NCBI GenBank assembly: GCA_963521065.1
Contig: CAUQTI010000004.1
Coordinates: 124,001 to 188,000 of the forward strand
Direction: 5' to 3'
DNA length: 64,000 nt
From: IOR16 sp963521065
GTDB taxonomy: Bacteria > Bacillota > Clostridia > Peptostreptococcales > Anaerovoracaceae
The translations under genes and the position numbers were made by a program. Below the pieces are notes generated by a model, which saw only the letters and a program-made list of their open reading frames with translations, was not told the origin of the DNA and did no database searches. Numbering within the stretch: position 1 is the first letter of the stretch; each line of letters starts with the position of its first letter. Positions 27,455 to 37,113 of this stretch are shown piece after piece.

Positions 27455-27649
27455 CTACATTTGACTGCAAGTAGCCACCAGCCAAAAGTAGACGCTGAAT
27501 TCAAGGAATACATAAATAATATAGACAGTGGAAGGTGTGCCGCAAATCAACATAGAAATGAAACGTCTCATCCCTCCTAAGAAAAAGAAGCTTGCAATCA
27601 TCCATAGAAACCCTTTTTCACGTTCGACCCGTGGAATCCTCCAAAACAA
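27455..27649 (-). pseudogene. Small membrane-protein remnant, resembles the C-terminal half of DUF4345 proteins
   Basis: 64 codons from a TTG with an AAAGGAG site about 10 bases upstream, 22 bp after nth. The product has two hydrophobic helices and the pattern FFFLGGMRRFISMLICGTPS, which recalls the Gly-rich GG-x-RxxS-x-GxPS segment of the roughly 120-aa DUF4345 family. The expected N-terminal helices are absent, and nth occupies the space where they would be. Either a decayed fragment or a real short protein. Family assignment is from memory of the pattern only. Confidence 0.4.
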
Positions 27650-27671
27650 AAGGATACTTCTCCTTTGTCAA

Positions 27672-28331
27672 TCAATCTGTAAGGAACGATTCCTTTGCCA
27701 AACCTTTCTTTAGGCACAATTCACAAATCCCACATTCACCGCACTTTGGATTTCTTGCCACGCATACTTGACGCCCATGCCAGATTAAAGCATGGTGCGA
27801 ATCGCTCCAATATTGCTTTGGAATTGCTTTCATCAACGCAAGCTCGGTATTCAGCACATTTTTCTCGTCAACGATTCCGATACGGTTTGCCAGCCGGAAC
27901 ACATGCGTATCTACAGCAATGCGCTGTTCTCCAAAGCCTACCGATAACACGACATTCGCCGTTTTCCGCCCTACGCCGGGCAAAGCAATCAGGCTCTCGT
28001 AATCCTTTGGAACTTCCCCTCCATATTGTTCAACCAATTGCATCGACAATTTTTTTACATTTTTTGCTTTCGTTTTATACATTCCAATTCGTCTTAGATA
28101 TTTTTGAAGCTCTTCTTCGGAAACGGCCGCCATTGTTTCGGCATCCGGACATTCTTCAAACAGCGCAGGCGTCACCTCATTTACACTCTTATCGGTTGTC
28201 TGCGCAGATAAAACGACCGCGACCAAAAGTTGATAATTTGTCTTAAAATGAAGCGCACATTCTGCATTCGGATAGAGAGATAATAGACGCGAAATCACTT
28301 CTTCTCTTGTTTTCTTCTTTAATTTTTTCAT
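27672..28331 (-). CDS. nth: Endonuclease III
   Basis: DNA glycosylase/AP lyase of base excision repair for oxidised pyrimidines. 219 aa. Helix-hairpin-helix LPGVGRKTANVVLSV with the catalytic Lys, catalytic Asp in AVDTHVFRLANR, and the C-terminal [4Fe-4S] loop with spacing C-x6-C-x2-C-x5-C (CVARNPKCGECGICELC). Complete. It is convergent or adjacent to no repair partner in the window. Confidence 0.96.
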   Translation of the reverse strand: MKKLKKKTREEVISRLLSLYPNAECALHFKTNYQLLVAVVLSAQTTDKSVNEVTPALFEECPDAETMAAVSEEELQKYLRRIGMYKTKAKNVKKLSMQLVEQYGGEVPKDYESLIALPGVGRKTANVVLSVGFGEQRIAVDTHVFRLANRIGIVDEKNVLNTELALMKAIPKQYWSDSHHALIWHGRQVCVARNPKCGECGICELCLKKGLAKESFLTD

Positions 28332-28490
28332 TCTTTTTCTATTCTCCTTCTTTTCCTTTGCGCAAAAGCACTTCTAATTTTATCCTCTTATCGATTCAGG
28401 CTATTCAAATGAACAAAATCTTTTGTCTCCTAGTATTTATAGCCCAGCCCTCTTATTTTAAACAAAAGTGTTAGATTGGTCAAATCTCTA

Positions 28491-28519
28491 TTGACATTTT
28501 TTATTCACTAAAGTAGTAT
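28491..28519 (+). promoter_or_regulatory. Promoter of the RND efflux operon
   Basis: Perfect TTGACA (28491-28496), 17-bp spacer, TAGTAT (28514-28519), about 100 bp before the adaptor gene. Confidence 0.72.
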
Positions 28520-28530
28520 TAAATCGTCCT

Positions 28531-28542
28531 GACCGGATGGTC
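28531..28542 (+). promoter_or_regulatory. Candidate TetR operator
   Basis: GACC-GGAT-GGTC, an inverted repeat a few bases after the predicted transcription start. GACC/GGTC half-sites are common for TetR-type repressors, and a TetR gene ends this operon (32968-33588). Confidence 0.5.
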
Positions 28543-28620
28543 GGTTTTACAAGGTTTTGATAGACTATATCAATTTAATTAATCTATATATTTCATTTCA
28601 TTTTCAGGAGGGAATACTTT

Positions 28621-29739
28621 ATGAATAATCAAGTCACAAAAAAAGTTTCAGGAATGTCAAAAAACAAAAAAATCTTACTTATTGTTATTGCTGTATTTGT
28701 ACTCTTTGCTGCATTTCGTATTATATCATCAAAATTGAACAAAGAGGTCGTAGATAAAACTCCCGTTAATGTAAAGACTGCCGAAGCAGCTATCTCCACA
28801 ATCAAAGTAACCACACCTCTAAGCGGTGTCATTTCCGCAGAGGATCAGGTTTCTTTAATGGCTACTTTGCAGACCGAGGTAACTCGCATTAATGTAAAAG
28901 TTGGAGACTATGTTTCGAAGGGAGATATCCTCTTTACGCAAGACACACAGCAGGTACAGGCCTCCTATAATCAAGCTTCCGCAGGCGTCTCAATTGCGCA
29001 GGAGACACTGAACAGCGCCAAAACAAATTATGATCGCATGTCTGCACTTTTCAAGGAAGGCGCTGTATCTCAGCAGCAGTACGAACAGGCAGAAACACAA
29101 TATAAAACCTCTAAAGGACAGCTGGATGCTTCCTTAGCCGCGCAAGCTTCGGCGCAAACAATGCTTTCTAATGGCACGACGTCTGCACCAATCAGCGGAT
29201 ATATCACCGAACTCAATCTAACAGAGGGGGCATTCCCTTCCCCGGCTTCCTCCGCAGTCTCCATTGCAAACACACAAAAATTAGAATTGAAAACAAATGT
29301 TTCTGAATATTTAATCGGTAAGGTAAAAGTCGGTGACACTGTGAATGTAACCGCGAAATCCCTTTCTGATGAGCCCTTTGAAGCAACGGTTAAAACAATT
29401 GCACCGGCGCCGTCAGGGGGCAGTCTCACTTACCCTGTAACAATTGCATTCAAGCAAATTCCCGAAGGCATGAAGGCTGGAATGTTTGCAGAAGTAAATC
29501 TAGTTTCTGACCAGAAATCAGACGTTCTTTGCGTCCCTTCTGATGCCGTCATTATTAAGGCAAGCGAAACCAAGGTCGTACTTTTGAAAAACAAGATTCC
29601 GTCTTACATCTCAGTAGAAACCGGCTTGGATAATGGTGAATTCGTAGAAATTAAATCCGGCTTAAAAGCTGGTGATACCGTCGTAACCGAAGGACAGCAT
29701 TATATCATTGAAGGTGAAGAAGTAAACGTAATAAATTAG
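28621..29739 (+). CDS. RND efflux periplasmic-adaptor-type subunit (HlyD family)
   Basis: 372-aa membrane fusion protein. One N-terminal helix at about 17-35, then lipoyl half-domain (ISAEDQVSLMATLQTEV), a coiled-coil hairpin at about 110-175, second lipoyl half (TSAPISGYITELNL) and beta-barrel domain. It links an RND pump to the outer cell surface; in a single-membrane cell it would act as an extracytoplasmic accessory. AGGAGGG ribosome site. It is the first gene of the adaptor-pump-TetR operon, 9 bp before the pump gene. Confidence 0.9.
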   Translation: MNNQVTKKVSGMSKNKKILLIVIAVFVLFAAFRIISSKLNKEVVDKTPVNVKTAEAAISTIKVTTPLSGVISAEDQVSLMATLQTEVTRINVKVGDYVSKGDILFTQDTQQVQASYNQASAGVSIAQETLNSAKTNYDRMSALFKEGAVSQQQYEQAETQYKTSKGQLDASLAAQASAQTMLSNGTTSAPISGYITELNLTEGAFPSPASSAVSIANTQKLELKTNVSEYLIGKVKVGDTVNVTAKSLSDEPFEATVKTIAPAPSGGSLTYPVTIAFKQIPEGMKAGMFAEVNLVSDQKSDVLCVPSDAVIIKASETKVVLLKNKIPSYISVETGLDNGEFVEIKSGLKAGDTVVTEGQHYIIEGEEVNVIN

Positions 29740-29748
29740 GAGGCATAT

Positions 29749-32700
29749 ATGAATTTATCCCATATTTCTGTAAAACGCCCCATTACGACTGTAATGGTTC
29801 TACTGATGGTAGTTTTAATCGGAACGGTATCTCTCATACAAATTCCGCAGGATCTCTTCCCCAATATACAGCTTCCTGTCGCTTTAGTTATGATTAACTA
29901 CCCAAATGCTTCTCCAGAGGAAGTAGAAACTATGATTACAAAGCCAGTTGAAGAACAATTGGCTGCCGTTGAGAATCTCGACAGCATCTATTCGCTCTCC
30001 AGCTCCGGCAGTTCTATCACCGCCGTACAATTTTCGACAGATACTGATATGAATTTTGCTACTTTAAATATGCGCGAAAAAATTGCACTCGTTCAGGATT
30101 ATCTCCCAGATGAAGCCTCTGACCCTATCGTAATGAAAATGGATATGAATGCGGCTCCTGTTATGCAAATATATGTCTCCGGCGATATGCCGCTCACAGA
30201 CTTATACAATAAAATTGACGGAGATTTAACCAACAGCTTCAAACGAGTTGACGGTGTGGCCTCCGTTTCTCTGGTTGGCGGAATCGAACAGGAGGTTGCC
30301 GTTAAATTTGACCAGGAAAAATTAACTGGCTACGGCCTTACGCTGTCATCAGTAAGCCAAATGCTTGCTGCCGAAAATCTCAATCTTCCAAGCGGCACTA
30401 TTTCTAAAGGTTCCACAGAGGTTATCGTGCGCACCATCGGTGAATTTAAAAATGTAGAGGAACTTTCAAAATATCCGATTACATTGCCGACCAGAGAAAT
30501 TATTAGTCTTCAGGATATCTCAACGCTGTCCATGCAAGAAAAAGAACAGACTTCCATCAGCCGCGTGGATGGACGTACCGCAATCGGAATCATGATCACA
30601 AAGCAATCGGTCGGCAATACCGTCGATGTATGCAAGGCGATTGAAAAAAACTTACATAAACTAGAGGATAAAAATCCCGATCTCCATTTTACAATCGGGT
30701 TTAACCAGGCAGATTTTATTCAAAGCGCAGTCTCCTCCGTTGCAAATTCTGCAATCTCAGGAGCAATACTGGCAGTCATCGTTATCTTCCTCTTCCTACG
30801 GAATTTTGGCTCTACTATGGTAATTGCCATATCCATCCCGGCTTCGTTCCTCGCGACGTTCGCGCTAATGCACTTTATGGGGATTACCTTAAATATGATT
30901 ACACTGTGTGCGCTTACGCTAGGTGTTGGTATGCTCGTCGACAATTCCGTTATCGTACTTGAGAATATATACAGTATAAACCATGAAATCGGAGACCCAC
31001 AGACCGCTGCAATTACAGGAAGTAAGCAGGTTTATACCGCAGTCATTGCATCTACGCTCACCAGCTTGGTGGTCTATCTTCCCATTGCGCTGAGCGGCGG
31101 TATCTCTGCAATGATGTTCCGTGATTTCTGTTATACGATTATCTTTGCCTTAGTTGCCTCGTTGGTTGTATCCTTAACCGTTGTGCCTATGCTCTGCTCA
31201 CGGATTATGCAGAAAATGGTACACGTCACTTACCTGCGAATCGGCAAGCATCACTATAAATTTAAGCTTCTTCCGTATTTTACACGTGCGATAGAATCCC
31301 TCACCAAGAGCTATGAAGGTGTAATCCGCTGGGCACTTCGAAATCGAAAGCGCACCTGCATTTTCTGCATCGCAATTTTTGTTGTCTCCTCCGCTTTGGT
31401 CGGTGTTGTCGGCATGGAATTGATTCCTGCTACGGATGAAGGCAGCTTTTCTGTTACAATCGAAAGCCCTTACGGCACCAGCCTTAAGGAACGTGATAAA
31501 GTTGCGGAAGAAATGGAAAATTATTTACTTGCAATCCCTGAAATGGAGCATTGCACGGTAGACATTGCTTCTTCCGATTTTCTTGGAAGTTCCTCCAGTA
31601 CGTCAACGGTTAACGTTACTCTTGTTGAAAGAGATCAGAGAAAAAGAAGCACTGCCGAAATTGTAAAAGAAGTAAAACAGCATCTAAAAAACTTCTCCGG
31701 CTCCGACATCAAGGTTTCTGAATCCTCTTCAACGGGTATGATGATGGGCGGTTCCGATATGTCCCTAACGTTCAGCGGTACAGAGCTTGACGTTTTAGAA
31801 CAGATTGGCAATGATCTTTTAAAGCAGGTCAATGATATTGAAGGTATTTCAGATGCAGTGCTTGACGTAACAGAAGGAAACCCTGAAATTCGTGTTTCTC
31901 TCAATCGAAATACGGCTGCACATTATGGCATTACCGCATATCAGCTTGCAAATGGTTTAAGATCCGGGCTAACAGGAAGTACGGCAACCAAGCTTAAGCT
32001 AAACGGAGAAGAAATTGAGATTAACCTGTCACTGGATGATGCCTTTCAGGATAGCCTGGACAATATGAAGCAAATTCTAATTACGGGGAACTCTGGTCAA
32101 GCTGTTCCAATTGGTGAAATTGCTAATTTTGTTTATGACAATTCTCCCTCCGTCATCAACCGCACAAACCAAGAGAGAACGCTTGCCCTCAATCTGACAA
32201 TCGATGGCAGAGATTTAGGTTCTGTCTCAAAGGATGTTACGAAGCTTGTTGAAAATTATCCGTTCCCTGATGGCTATTCTTATGAAAACGGCGGCCAACA
32301 GGAAGAAATGGTAGAGGCCTTTGGTTCTCTTTTACTTGCGCTCTTAACCTCCATCCTTCTTGTATACATGCTTTTGGCGGCGCAATTCGAATCCCTTGTG
32401 CTTCCGGTTATTGTAATGATGGCCATTCCTTTTGCAATGTCCGGCTCATTCCTCGCCCTATTTATCACAGGGATGCGTCTTTCTATGCCGGCTTTTATTG
32501 CGCTCATCATGCTGATTGGTATTGTAGTAAACAATTCCATCTTATTGATTGAATTTATCAAGCTAAATGAAGAAAAAATGGAAAGAGACGAAGCGATTGC
32601 TCTAGCAGGCTCTTCCAGACTGCGCCCTATTTTAATGACTACCGTTACAACCTGTGTCGGCATGATTCCTCTTTCACTGGGGCTTGGAGACGGCGGCGAA

Positions 32701-32904
32701 ATGCTTGCACCGATGGGTTCTACCATCATCGGCGGGCTGACCGGTTCTACCCTCGTTACATTAATTTTGATTCCGGTTCTCTATTCAATTAATGATGATC
32801 GAAAGAAAAAAGCGAAGCTTAAAAAAATGCACCGTTCCGAAGAAATCAAAGCTTTGGAAGAAGAATGGAATAAAGAAGAACTACAAACCTCTTCTCCAAA
32901 ATAA
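29749..32904 (+). CDS. RND family efflux permease
   Basis: 1051-aa HAE1/AcrB-type transporter, 12 helices in a 1+5+1+5 layout with two large extracytoplasmic loops. It opens with KRPITTVMVLLMVVLIG. In helix 4 the segment GMLVDNSVIVLENI keeps the first of the two AcrB aspartates, with Asn in the second place. In helix 10 GIVVNNSILLIEF has Asn where AcrB has its relay Lys. This pattern fits the Gram-positive SwrC/YerP-like branch, known for exporting surfactants and lipophilic compounds. Substrate here is unknown. The relay differences suggest a non-AcrB coupling arrangement. Confidence 0.93.
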   Translation: MNLSHISVKRPITTVMVLLMVVLIGTVSLIQIPQDLFPNIQLPVALVMINYPNASPEEVETMITKPVEEQLAAVENLDSIYSLSSSGSSITAVQFSTDTDMNFATLNMREKIALVQDYLPDEASDPIVMKMDMNAAPVMQIYVSGDMPLTDLYNKIDGDLTNSFKRVDGVASVSLVGGIEQEVAVKFDQEKLTGYGLTLSSVSQMLAAENLNLPSGTISKGSTEVIVRTIGEFKNVEELSKYPITLPTREIISLQDISTLSMQEKEQTSISRVDGRTAIGIMITKQSVGNTVDVCKAIEKNLHKLEDKNPDLHFTIGFNQADFIQSAVSSVANSAISGAILAVIVIFLFLRNFGSTMVIAISIPASFLATFALMHFMGITLNMITLCALTLGVGMLVDNSVIVLENIYSINHEIGDPQTAAITGSKQVYTAVIASTLTSLVVYLPIALSGGISAMMFRDFCYTIIFALVASLVVSLTVVPMLCSRIMQKMVHVTYLRIGKHHYKFKLLPYFTRAIESLTKSYEGVIRWALRNRKRTCIFCIAIFVVSSALVGVVGMELIPATDEGSFSVTIESPYGTSLKERDKVAEEMENYLLAIPEMEHCTVDIASSDFLGSSSSTSTVNVTLVERDQRKRSTAEIVKEVKQHLKNFSGSDIKVSESSSTGMMMGGSDMSLTFSGTELDVLEQIGNDLLKQVNDIEGISDAVLDVTEGNPEIRVSLNRNTAAHYGITAYQLANGLRSGLTGSTATKLKLNGEEIEINLSLDDAFQDSLDNMKQILITGNSGQAVPIGEIANFVYDNSPSVINRTNQERTLALNLTIDGRDLGSVSKDVTKLVENYPFPDGYSYENGGQQEEMVEAFGSLLLALLTSILLVYMLLAAQFESLVLPVIVMMAIPFAMSGSFLALFITGMRLSMPAFIALIMLIGIVVNNSILLIEFIKLNEEKMERDEAIALAGSSRLRPILMTTVTTCVGMIPLSLGLGDGGEMLAPMGSTIIGGLTGSTLVTLILIPVLYSINDDRKKKAKLKKMHRSEEIKALEEEWNKEELQTSSPK

Positions 32905-32967
32905 AATTGATTCTTTTGTGCAATATGAAAACTGATTCTCCCGTATCATAAAAAAGGTGGTTACGCT

Positions 32968-33588
32968 ATGAACACAAGAAAAAAACAAAAACGTGAGCTT
33001 ATTTTGGAATCAACTTATGATATCTTTGTGGAAAAGGGATACACAAATACAAAAATTATAGAGATTGCCAAGCACGCAGGAATTGGAAAAGGTACCGTAT
33101 ATGAATATTTCGACAGCAAGGAGGCCATTTTTATGGCCCTCTTTGACTATTTTACGGATGAATATAAGACAAATTATGAATATATAAAGAGTACGAACCA
33201 AAATAAAACTTCCGCTGAAAAATTAAAGCTTTTTATCAAATATGAAACCAACATCATCCATTACATGTGCCATACGAAAAAACTTCCCCCTCATCTCTTC
33301 CTTTTGGAGCTGCTGAAAGATACCAGGCTCTCAACTCTTTTCGAGCAATTTGTAAAATATCGTTACCATTCGCTGCTCGACATCATTTCAGAGGGTATTT
33401 CCAGCGGAGAATTTCAAAAGGGCGACCCTACCATGTACACCATTGGAATTTTAGGTGCAACCGCATTTTACATCGATTCCAGAAACAAACAGTTTTTGCC
33501 CCAAATGCTCGAAGAAATTTCAGTTAAAGAATGGAGTACGGATGATTTTTTATCCCTCATTTTAAATGGATTACAAAAAAAAGAATAA
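32968..33588 (+). CDS. TetR/AcrR family transcriptional regulator
   Basis: 206 aa. N-terminal helix-turn-helix ILESTYDIFVEKGY / IIEIAKHAGIGKGTVYEYF at about residues 11-50, then a helical ligand-binding domain. AAAGGTGG ribosome site. It is the last gene of the efflux operon, so it probably represses the operon and itself through the GACC-N4-GGTC site at 28531. Confidence 0.92.
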   Translation: MNTRKKQKRELILESTYDIFVEKGYTNTKIIEIAKHAGIGKGTVYEYFDSKEAIFMALFDYFTDEYKTNYEYIKSTNQNKTSAEKLKLFIKYETNIIHYMCHTKKLPPHLFLLELLKDTRLSTLFEQFVKYRYHSLLDIISEGISSGEFQKGDPTMYTIGILGATAFYIDSRNKQFLPQMLEEISVKEWSTDDFLSLILNGLQKKE

Positions 33589-33720
33589 AAATAAGCTAAC
33601 AAGTAAAAAAACAATAGTACAATACCTCAATCTGTTGTATAATAATATAATTGTTCCAAAATTGTTTTTTGTGCAATGAAACACAATTCAATATATACTC
33701 AAACAAATCACGGAGGTCTT

Positions 33721-35238
33721 ATGTCTATCTATACACAGCGGGAGCACAACGGACTATATGAACTTACAGACGTTGCCCGTGCAGAATTGATTGATTCAAA
33801 ATATTACAATGGCGACCTTTCACCGACTTCCATCGCCCAAAGAACATGGACAACGTACAATGTTTCTTCTCTTTGGGTTGGCATGTCAATCTGCCTTCCA
33901 ACCTATGCCCTAGCTGCCAGTTTGGTCGCTCTGGGTCTATCCCCTTGGGCCGCACTGATTAATGTCACAATTGGAAACCTGTTGATTTTAATTCCCATGC
34001 AGCTGAACTCGCATGCAGGAACAAAGTACGGCATTCCGTATCCAGTTTTTGCACGGTTAGCTTTTGGGCCCAGAGGAGCTCACATCGCCTCAGTCGCCCG
34101 TGGCATCGTAGGCTGCGGATGGGTTGGAATTCAAACGTGGTTCGGCGGTAAAGCACTGCATTTAATCCTAATGACTTTGATTCCTAATTTTTCCGGAAAT
34201 CAAGTAACTCTATTTACAACGTGTTTTATTTTTGGGTGTATCAACGTTTTTCTGGCCTATCGAGGTCCTGAATGGATTCGTAAATTGGAATCCTGGGGAG
34301 CTCCGTTTCTCGGTCTTCTGAGTATTGCCCTTCTGATTTGGGCAACACTTGCGGTAAAGTCCAGCGGAAACATTGGGATTTTAGATATTTTAAATCTCCC
34401 TATGGATCAGGAAAAATTATCGAAAGGCGGCGGATTTTGGGCGGTATTTGCAGCAGGATTAACCAGTAATCTTGCATTTTGGTCTACTTTGGCCTTAAAT
34501 ATTCCTGATTTTTCCCGCTATGCGAAATCACAGAAAACCCAATTTTTAGGACAGTTATACGGAATGCCAACTACTTTGGGCATTTTTGCTCTGATCAGCG
34601 CTTATGTAACAGCTGCGACCAGATTTATTACACCAGATGGTTCCATGATTACTGATCCTGCAGAAGTTATTACATTAATTTCTAATTCTTTTGCAACCGT
34701 TTTGGGTGCTATCGGCATCATTATAGCAACGCTTACAACGAATATCGCCGCAAATTTCGTTGCTCCCGCCAATGGTTTTTCCAATTTGGCGCCCAAAAAA
34801 ATTTCCTATAAAACCGGTATTCTTATTACAAGCGTTCTTGCAATCATCATGAGACCTTGGCAGTTTATGCAAAGCGGAGATGTCTTTATCTATGATTGGC
34901 TAGGCCTTTACGGAATTATGCTTGCTCCGATTGCCGGTATATTTTTAGCAGATTATTACATTGTTAAAAAGAAAAACATAGATGTCATGTCCCTATTTCA
35001 GGCGGAGGAGGGGCGTTATTGGTATCAAAAGGGATTTAACTATATTGCCTTTTTTTCATGGCTTTTAGGCTGCATCCCCCCTATTTTAGGAAAAATCATT
35101 CCATCCTTCCACTGGATGACAAACAATGGTTATCTGATCAGCTTCTTTATTTCGCTTATCATTTACCCAATTTTAATGAAAACCTCACCCCATTCTCTGG
35201 TTCTTCCAGATGAAATGGAGTCAATGACCGAACGATAA
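33721..35238 (+). CDS. NCS1 family nucleobase/allantoin-type permease
   Basis: Nucleobase:cation symporter-1 protein, 505 aa from the ATG at 33721 behind GGAGG (a reading from 33676 adds 15 unconserved residues). N-terminal signature DLSPTSIAQRTWTTYNVSSL, then about 12 helices. IVGCGWVGIQTWFGG and NIPDFSRYAKS match substrate- and cation-site regions of the family. Related to allantoin, uracil, cytosine or hydantoin permeases; the substrate cannot be fixed because no catabolic gene is adjacent. Confidence 0.9.
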   Translation: MSIYTQREHNGLYELTDVARAELIDSKYYNGDLSPTSIAQRTWTTYNVSSLWVGMSICLPTYALAASLVALGLSPWAALINVTIGNLLILIPMQLNSHAGTKYGIPYPVFARLAFGPRGAHIASVARGIVGCGWVGIQTWFGGKALHLILMTLIPNFSGNQVTLFTTCFIFGCINVFLAYRGPEWIRKLESWGAPFLGLLSIALLIWATLAVKSSGNIGILDILNLPMDQEKLSKGGGFWAVFAAGLTSNLAFWSTLALNIPDFSRYAKSQKTQFLGQLYGMPTTLGIFALISAYVTAATRFITPDGSMITDPAEVITLISNSFATVLGAIGIIIATLTTNIAANFVAPANGFSNLAPKKISYKTGILITSVLAIIMRPWQFMQSGDVFIYDWLGLYGIMLAPIAGIFLADYYIVKKKNIDVMSLFQAEEGRYWYQKGFNYIAFFSWLLGCIPPILGKIIPSFHWMTNNGYLISFFISLIIYPILMKTSPHSLVLPDEMESMTER

Positions 35239-35255
35239 CAGAAAAGGAATTTTTT

Positions 35256-36911
35256 ATGGAAAACTTAATATTTGAAAATTTAAACCTCTCCGAAGAAACC
35301 CAGCGGGCACTTAATGAAATGGGTTTCGAGGAAGCAACCCCAATACAATCTATGGCGATCCCAAAGATACTTTCCGGAGAAGACATTATTGGGCAGGCTC
35401 AGACAGGAACCGGAAAAACATGTGCTTTTGGCATTCCTGCAATTGAGATGATTGATACTGCGGATTCCGGCATACAGGTTCTGGCACTTTGCCCTACTAG
35501 AGAGCTTGCAATTCAGGTAGCAGAAGAACTGCGCCATTTGACGAAATATAAAAAAGGAATTCAAATTCTTCCGATTTATGGAGGACAATCCATCGATCGC
35601 CAAATTTTAGCACTCAAGAAAAAACCACAAATCATTATCGGTACCCCTGGTCGTGTCATGGATCATATGCGCCGTCGCACGTTGAAGCTTTCTTCTCTAA
35701 AAATGATTATTCTAGATGAAGCTGATGAAATGCTTAATATGGGCTTCCGGGAAGATATTGACTTAATTTTGCAGGATTTGCCGGAAGACAGACAAACTCT
35801 GCTTTTCTCTGCAACGATGCCGAAAGAAATTAAAGACCTTGCAAAACGCTATCAGAAGAATGCAGTACACGTACAGGCCGCACACAAAGAATTAACGGTT
35901 CCTAACATCGAGCAATATTATTTAGAAGTAAGAGAATCCTCTAAATTGGAACTCCTATGCCGTTTAATTGATGCAAAGAATGTAGAGCTTGGTATTGTAT
36001 TTTGTAATACAAAACGCAAGGTTGATGACATCACCGCTTCACTTCAAGCCAGAGGCTACTCTGCGGACGCACTTCATGGCGATATGAAACAATCGGAACG
36101 CGATCGTGTTATGAATAAATTCAGAAAACGATTGATTGATATTTTAGTTGCAACCGATGTAGCTGCAAGAGGAATTGACGTCAATAATATTGATGCCGTC
36201 TTTAATTATGATATTCCAAGTGATGAGGAATATTATGTTCACAGAATCGGCAGAACAGGACGTGCCGGAAAATCCGGTGTTTCCTATTCCTTCGTCTTTG
36301 GCCGGGATATCTATAAGCTAAAAGATATTCAGCGTTACACCAAAAGTGAGATTTTACCAATGAAGCCTCCTACGATTTCAGATGTGGAAGAAGTCCGCCT
36401 AAGCTTATCTGCAGAAAAAGTAGTCAATGTCTTAGAAAAAGGCGGTTATTCTAAATATACTCCAATCATCGAAAAGATTTTGGAAACGGCGAATGATACC
36501 ACCACGCTCGACATTGCTGCTGCTTTATTTCAGATGGCTTTTGATGAATTGGAGAATCGCAACTATGAACACTCCGATTTGGATGAAGACCATTCCCAAC
36601 CCACACGAGGAAATATGGCTCGTGTCTTCCTCAACGTCGGATCAATGGATAAGATTCAACCGAAAAATATTGTTCAGGGAATTGCTTCTCTCTCTGAAAT
36701 TCCAGGCAAACTTATCGGCTCTATCGACATTCATAAAAATTTCAGCTTTGTGGAGCTTCCAAAAGAATATGTCGATGATGTAATGTACGCAATGCGTAAT
36801 TTTACACACCGTGGCCGTAAGGTTACGATGGAAAAAGCGACAAAACGCCAACGTACGAAAAGTAATAAAGGCAAAGAGCGTCGTACAAATCCAAAGAAAA
36901 AACGATTTTAA
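35256..36911 (+). CDS. DEAD-box ATP-dependent RNA helicase (DeaD/CshA type)
   Basis: 551 aa. Helicase core with Q motif EEATPIQ, motif I AQTGTGKT, Ia PTRELA, Ib GTPGR, II DEAD, III SAT, V ATDVAARGID and VI HRIGRTGRAG. A C-terminal DbpA-type RNA-binding domain (about 455-525, VFLNVGSMDKIQPKNIV) and a basic tail follow. Roles in family: RNA unwinding in ribosome assembly, mRNA turnover and cold growth. It lies 17 bp after the permease gene and ends at the terminator at 36939. Confidence 0.95.
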   Translation: MENLIFENLNLSEETQRALNEMGFEEATPIQSMAIPKILSGEDIIGQAQTGTGKTCAFGIPAIEMIDTADSGIQVLALCPTRELAIQVAEELRHLTKYKKGIQILPIYGGQSIDRQILALKKKPQIIIGTPGRVMDHMRRRTLKLSSLKMIILDEADEMLNMGFREDIDLILQDLPEDRQTLLFSATMPKEIKDLAKRYQKNAVHVQAAHKELTVPNIEQYYLEVRESSKLELLCRLIDAKNVELGIVFCNTKRKVDDITASLQARGYSADALHGDMKQSERDRVMNKFRKRLIDILVATDVAARGIDVNNIDAVFNYDIPSDEEYYVHRIGRTGRAGKSGVSYSFVFGRDIYKLKDIQRYTKSEILPMKPPTISDVEEVRLSLSAEKVVNVLEKGGYSKYTPIIEKILETANDTTTLDIAAALFQMAFDELENRNYEHSDLDEDHSQPTRGNMARVFLNVGSMDKIQPKNIVQGIASLSEIPGKLIGSIDIHKNFSFVELPKEYVDDVMYAMRNFTHRGRKVTMEKATKRQRTKSNKGKERRTNPKKKRF

Positions 36912-36938
36912 ATTCTCCTTAAAAAAAGGATTGCAAAA

Positions 36939-36968
36939 AAGCCGCGGGATTTTCTCTTCCCGCGGCTT
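36939..36968 (+). terminator. Terminator after the DEAD-box gene
   Basis: Perfect 11-bp stem AAGCCGCGGGA / TCCCGCGGCTT with an 8-base loop, followed by TCTCGTTTCTTC. The rest of 36912-37113 shows no gene. Confidence 0.82.
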
Positions 36969-37113
36969 TCTCGTTTCTTCATCGTTGATGATTGATGCAT
37001 CCTTCCAATCACCTCCAATGATTTTATTTTCAAAAAAAATCGAACAGAAAAAAATTCTCTGCTCGATTCTTATCGATTTACTATAAAGTTTATATACTTG
37101 GGGCTACATTTCC

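Noticed and set aside
29172..29187. Sigma-54-like -24/-12 sequence (TGGCACG-N4-CTGCA)
   Set aside because: Lies inside the coding region of the efflux adaptor, no gene or activator site fits, and the -12 half is off by one base; a chance match is likely.
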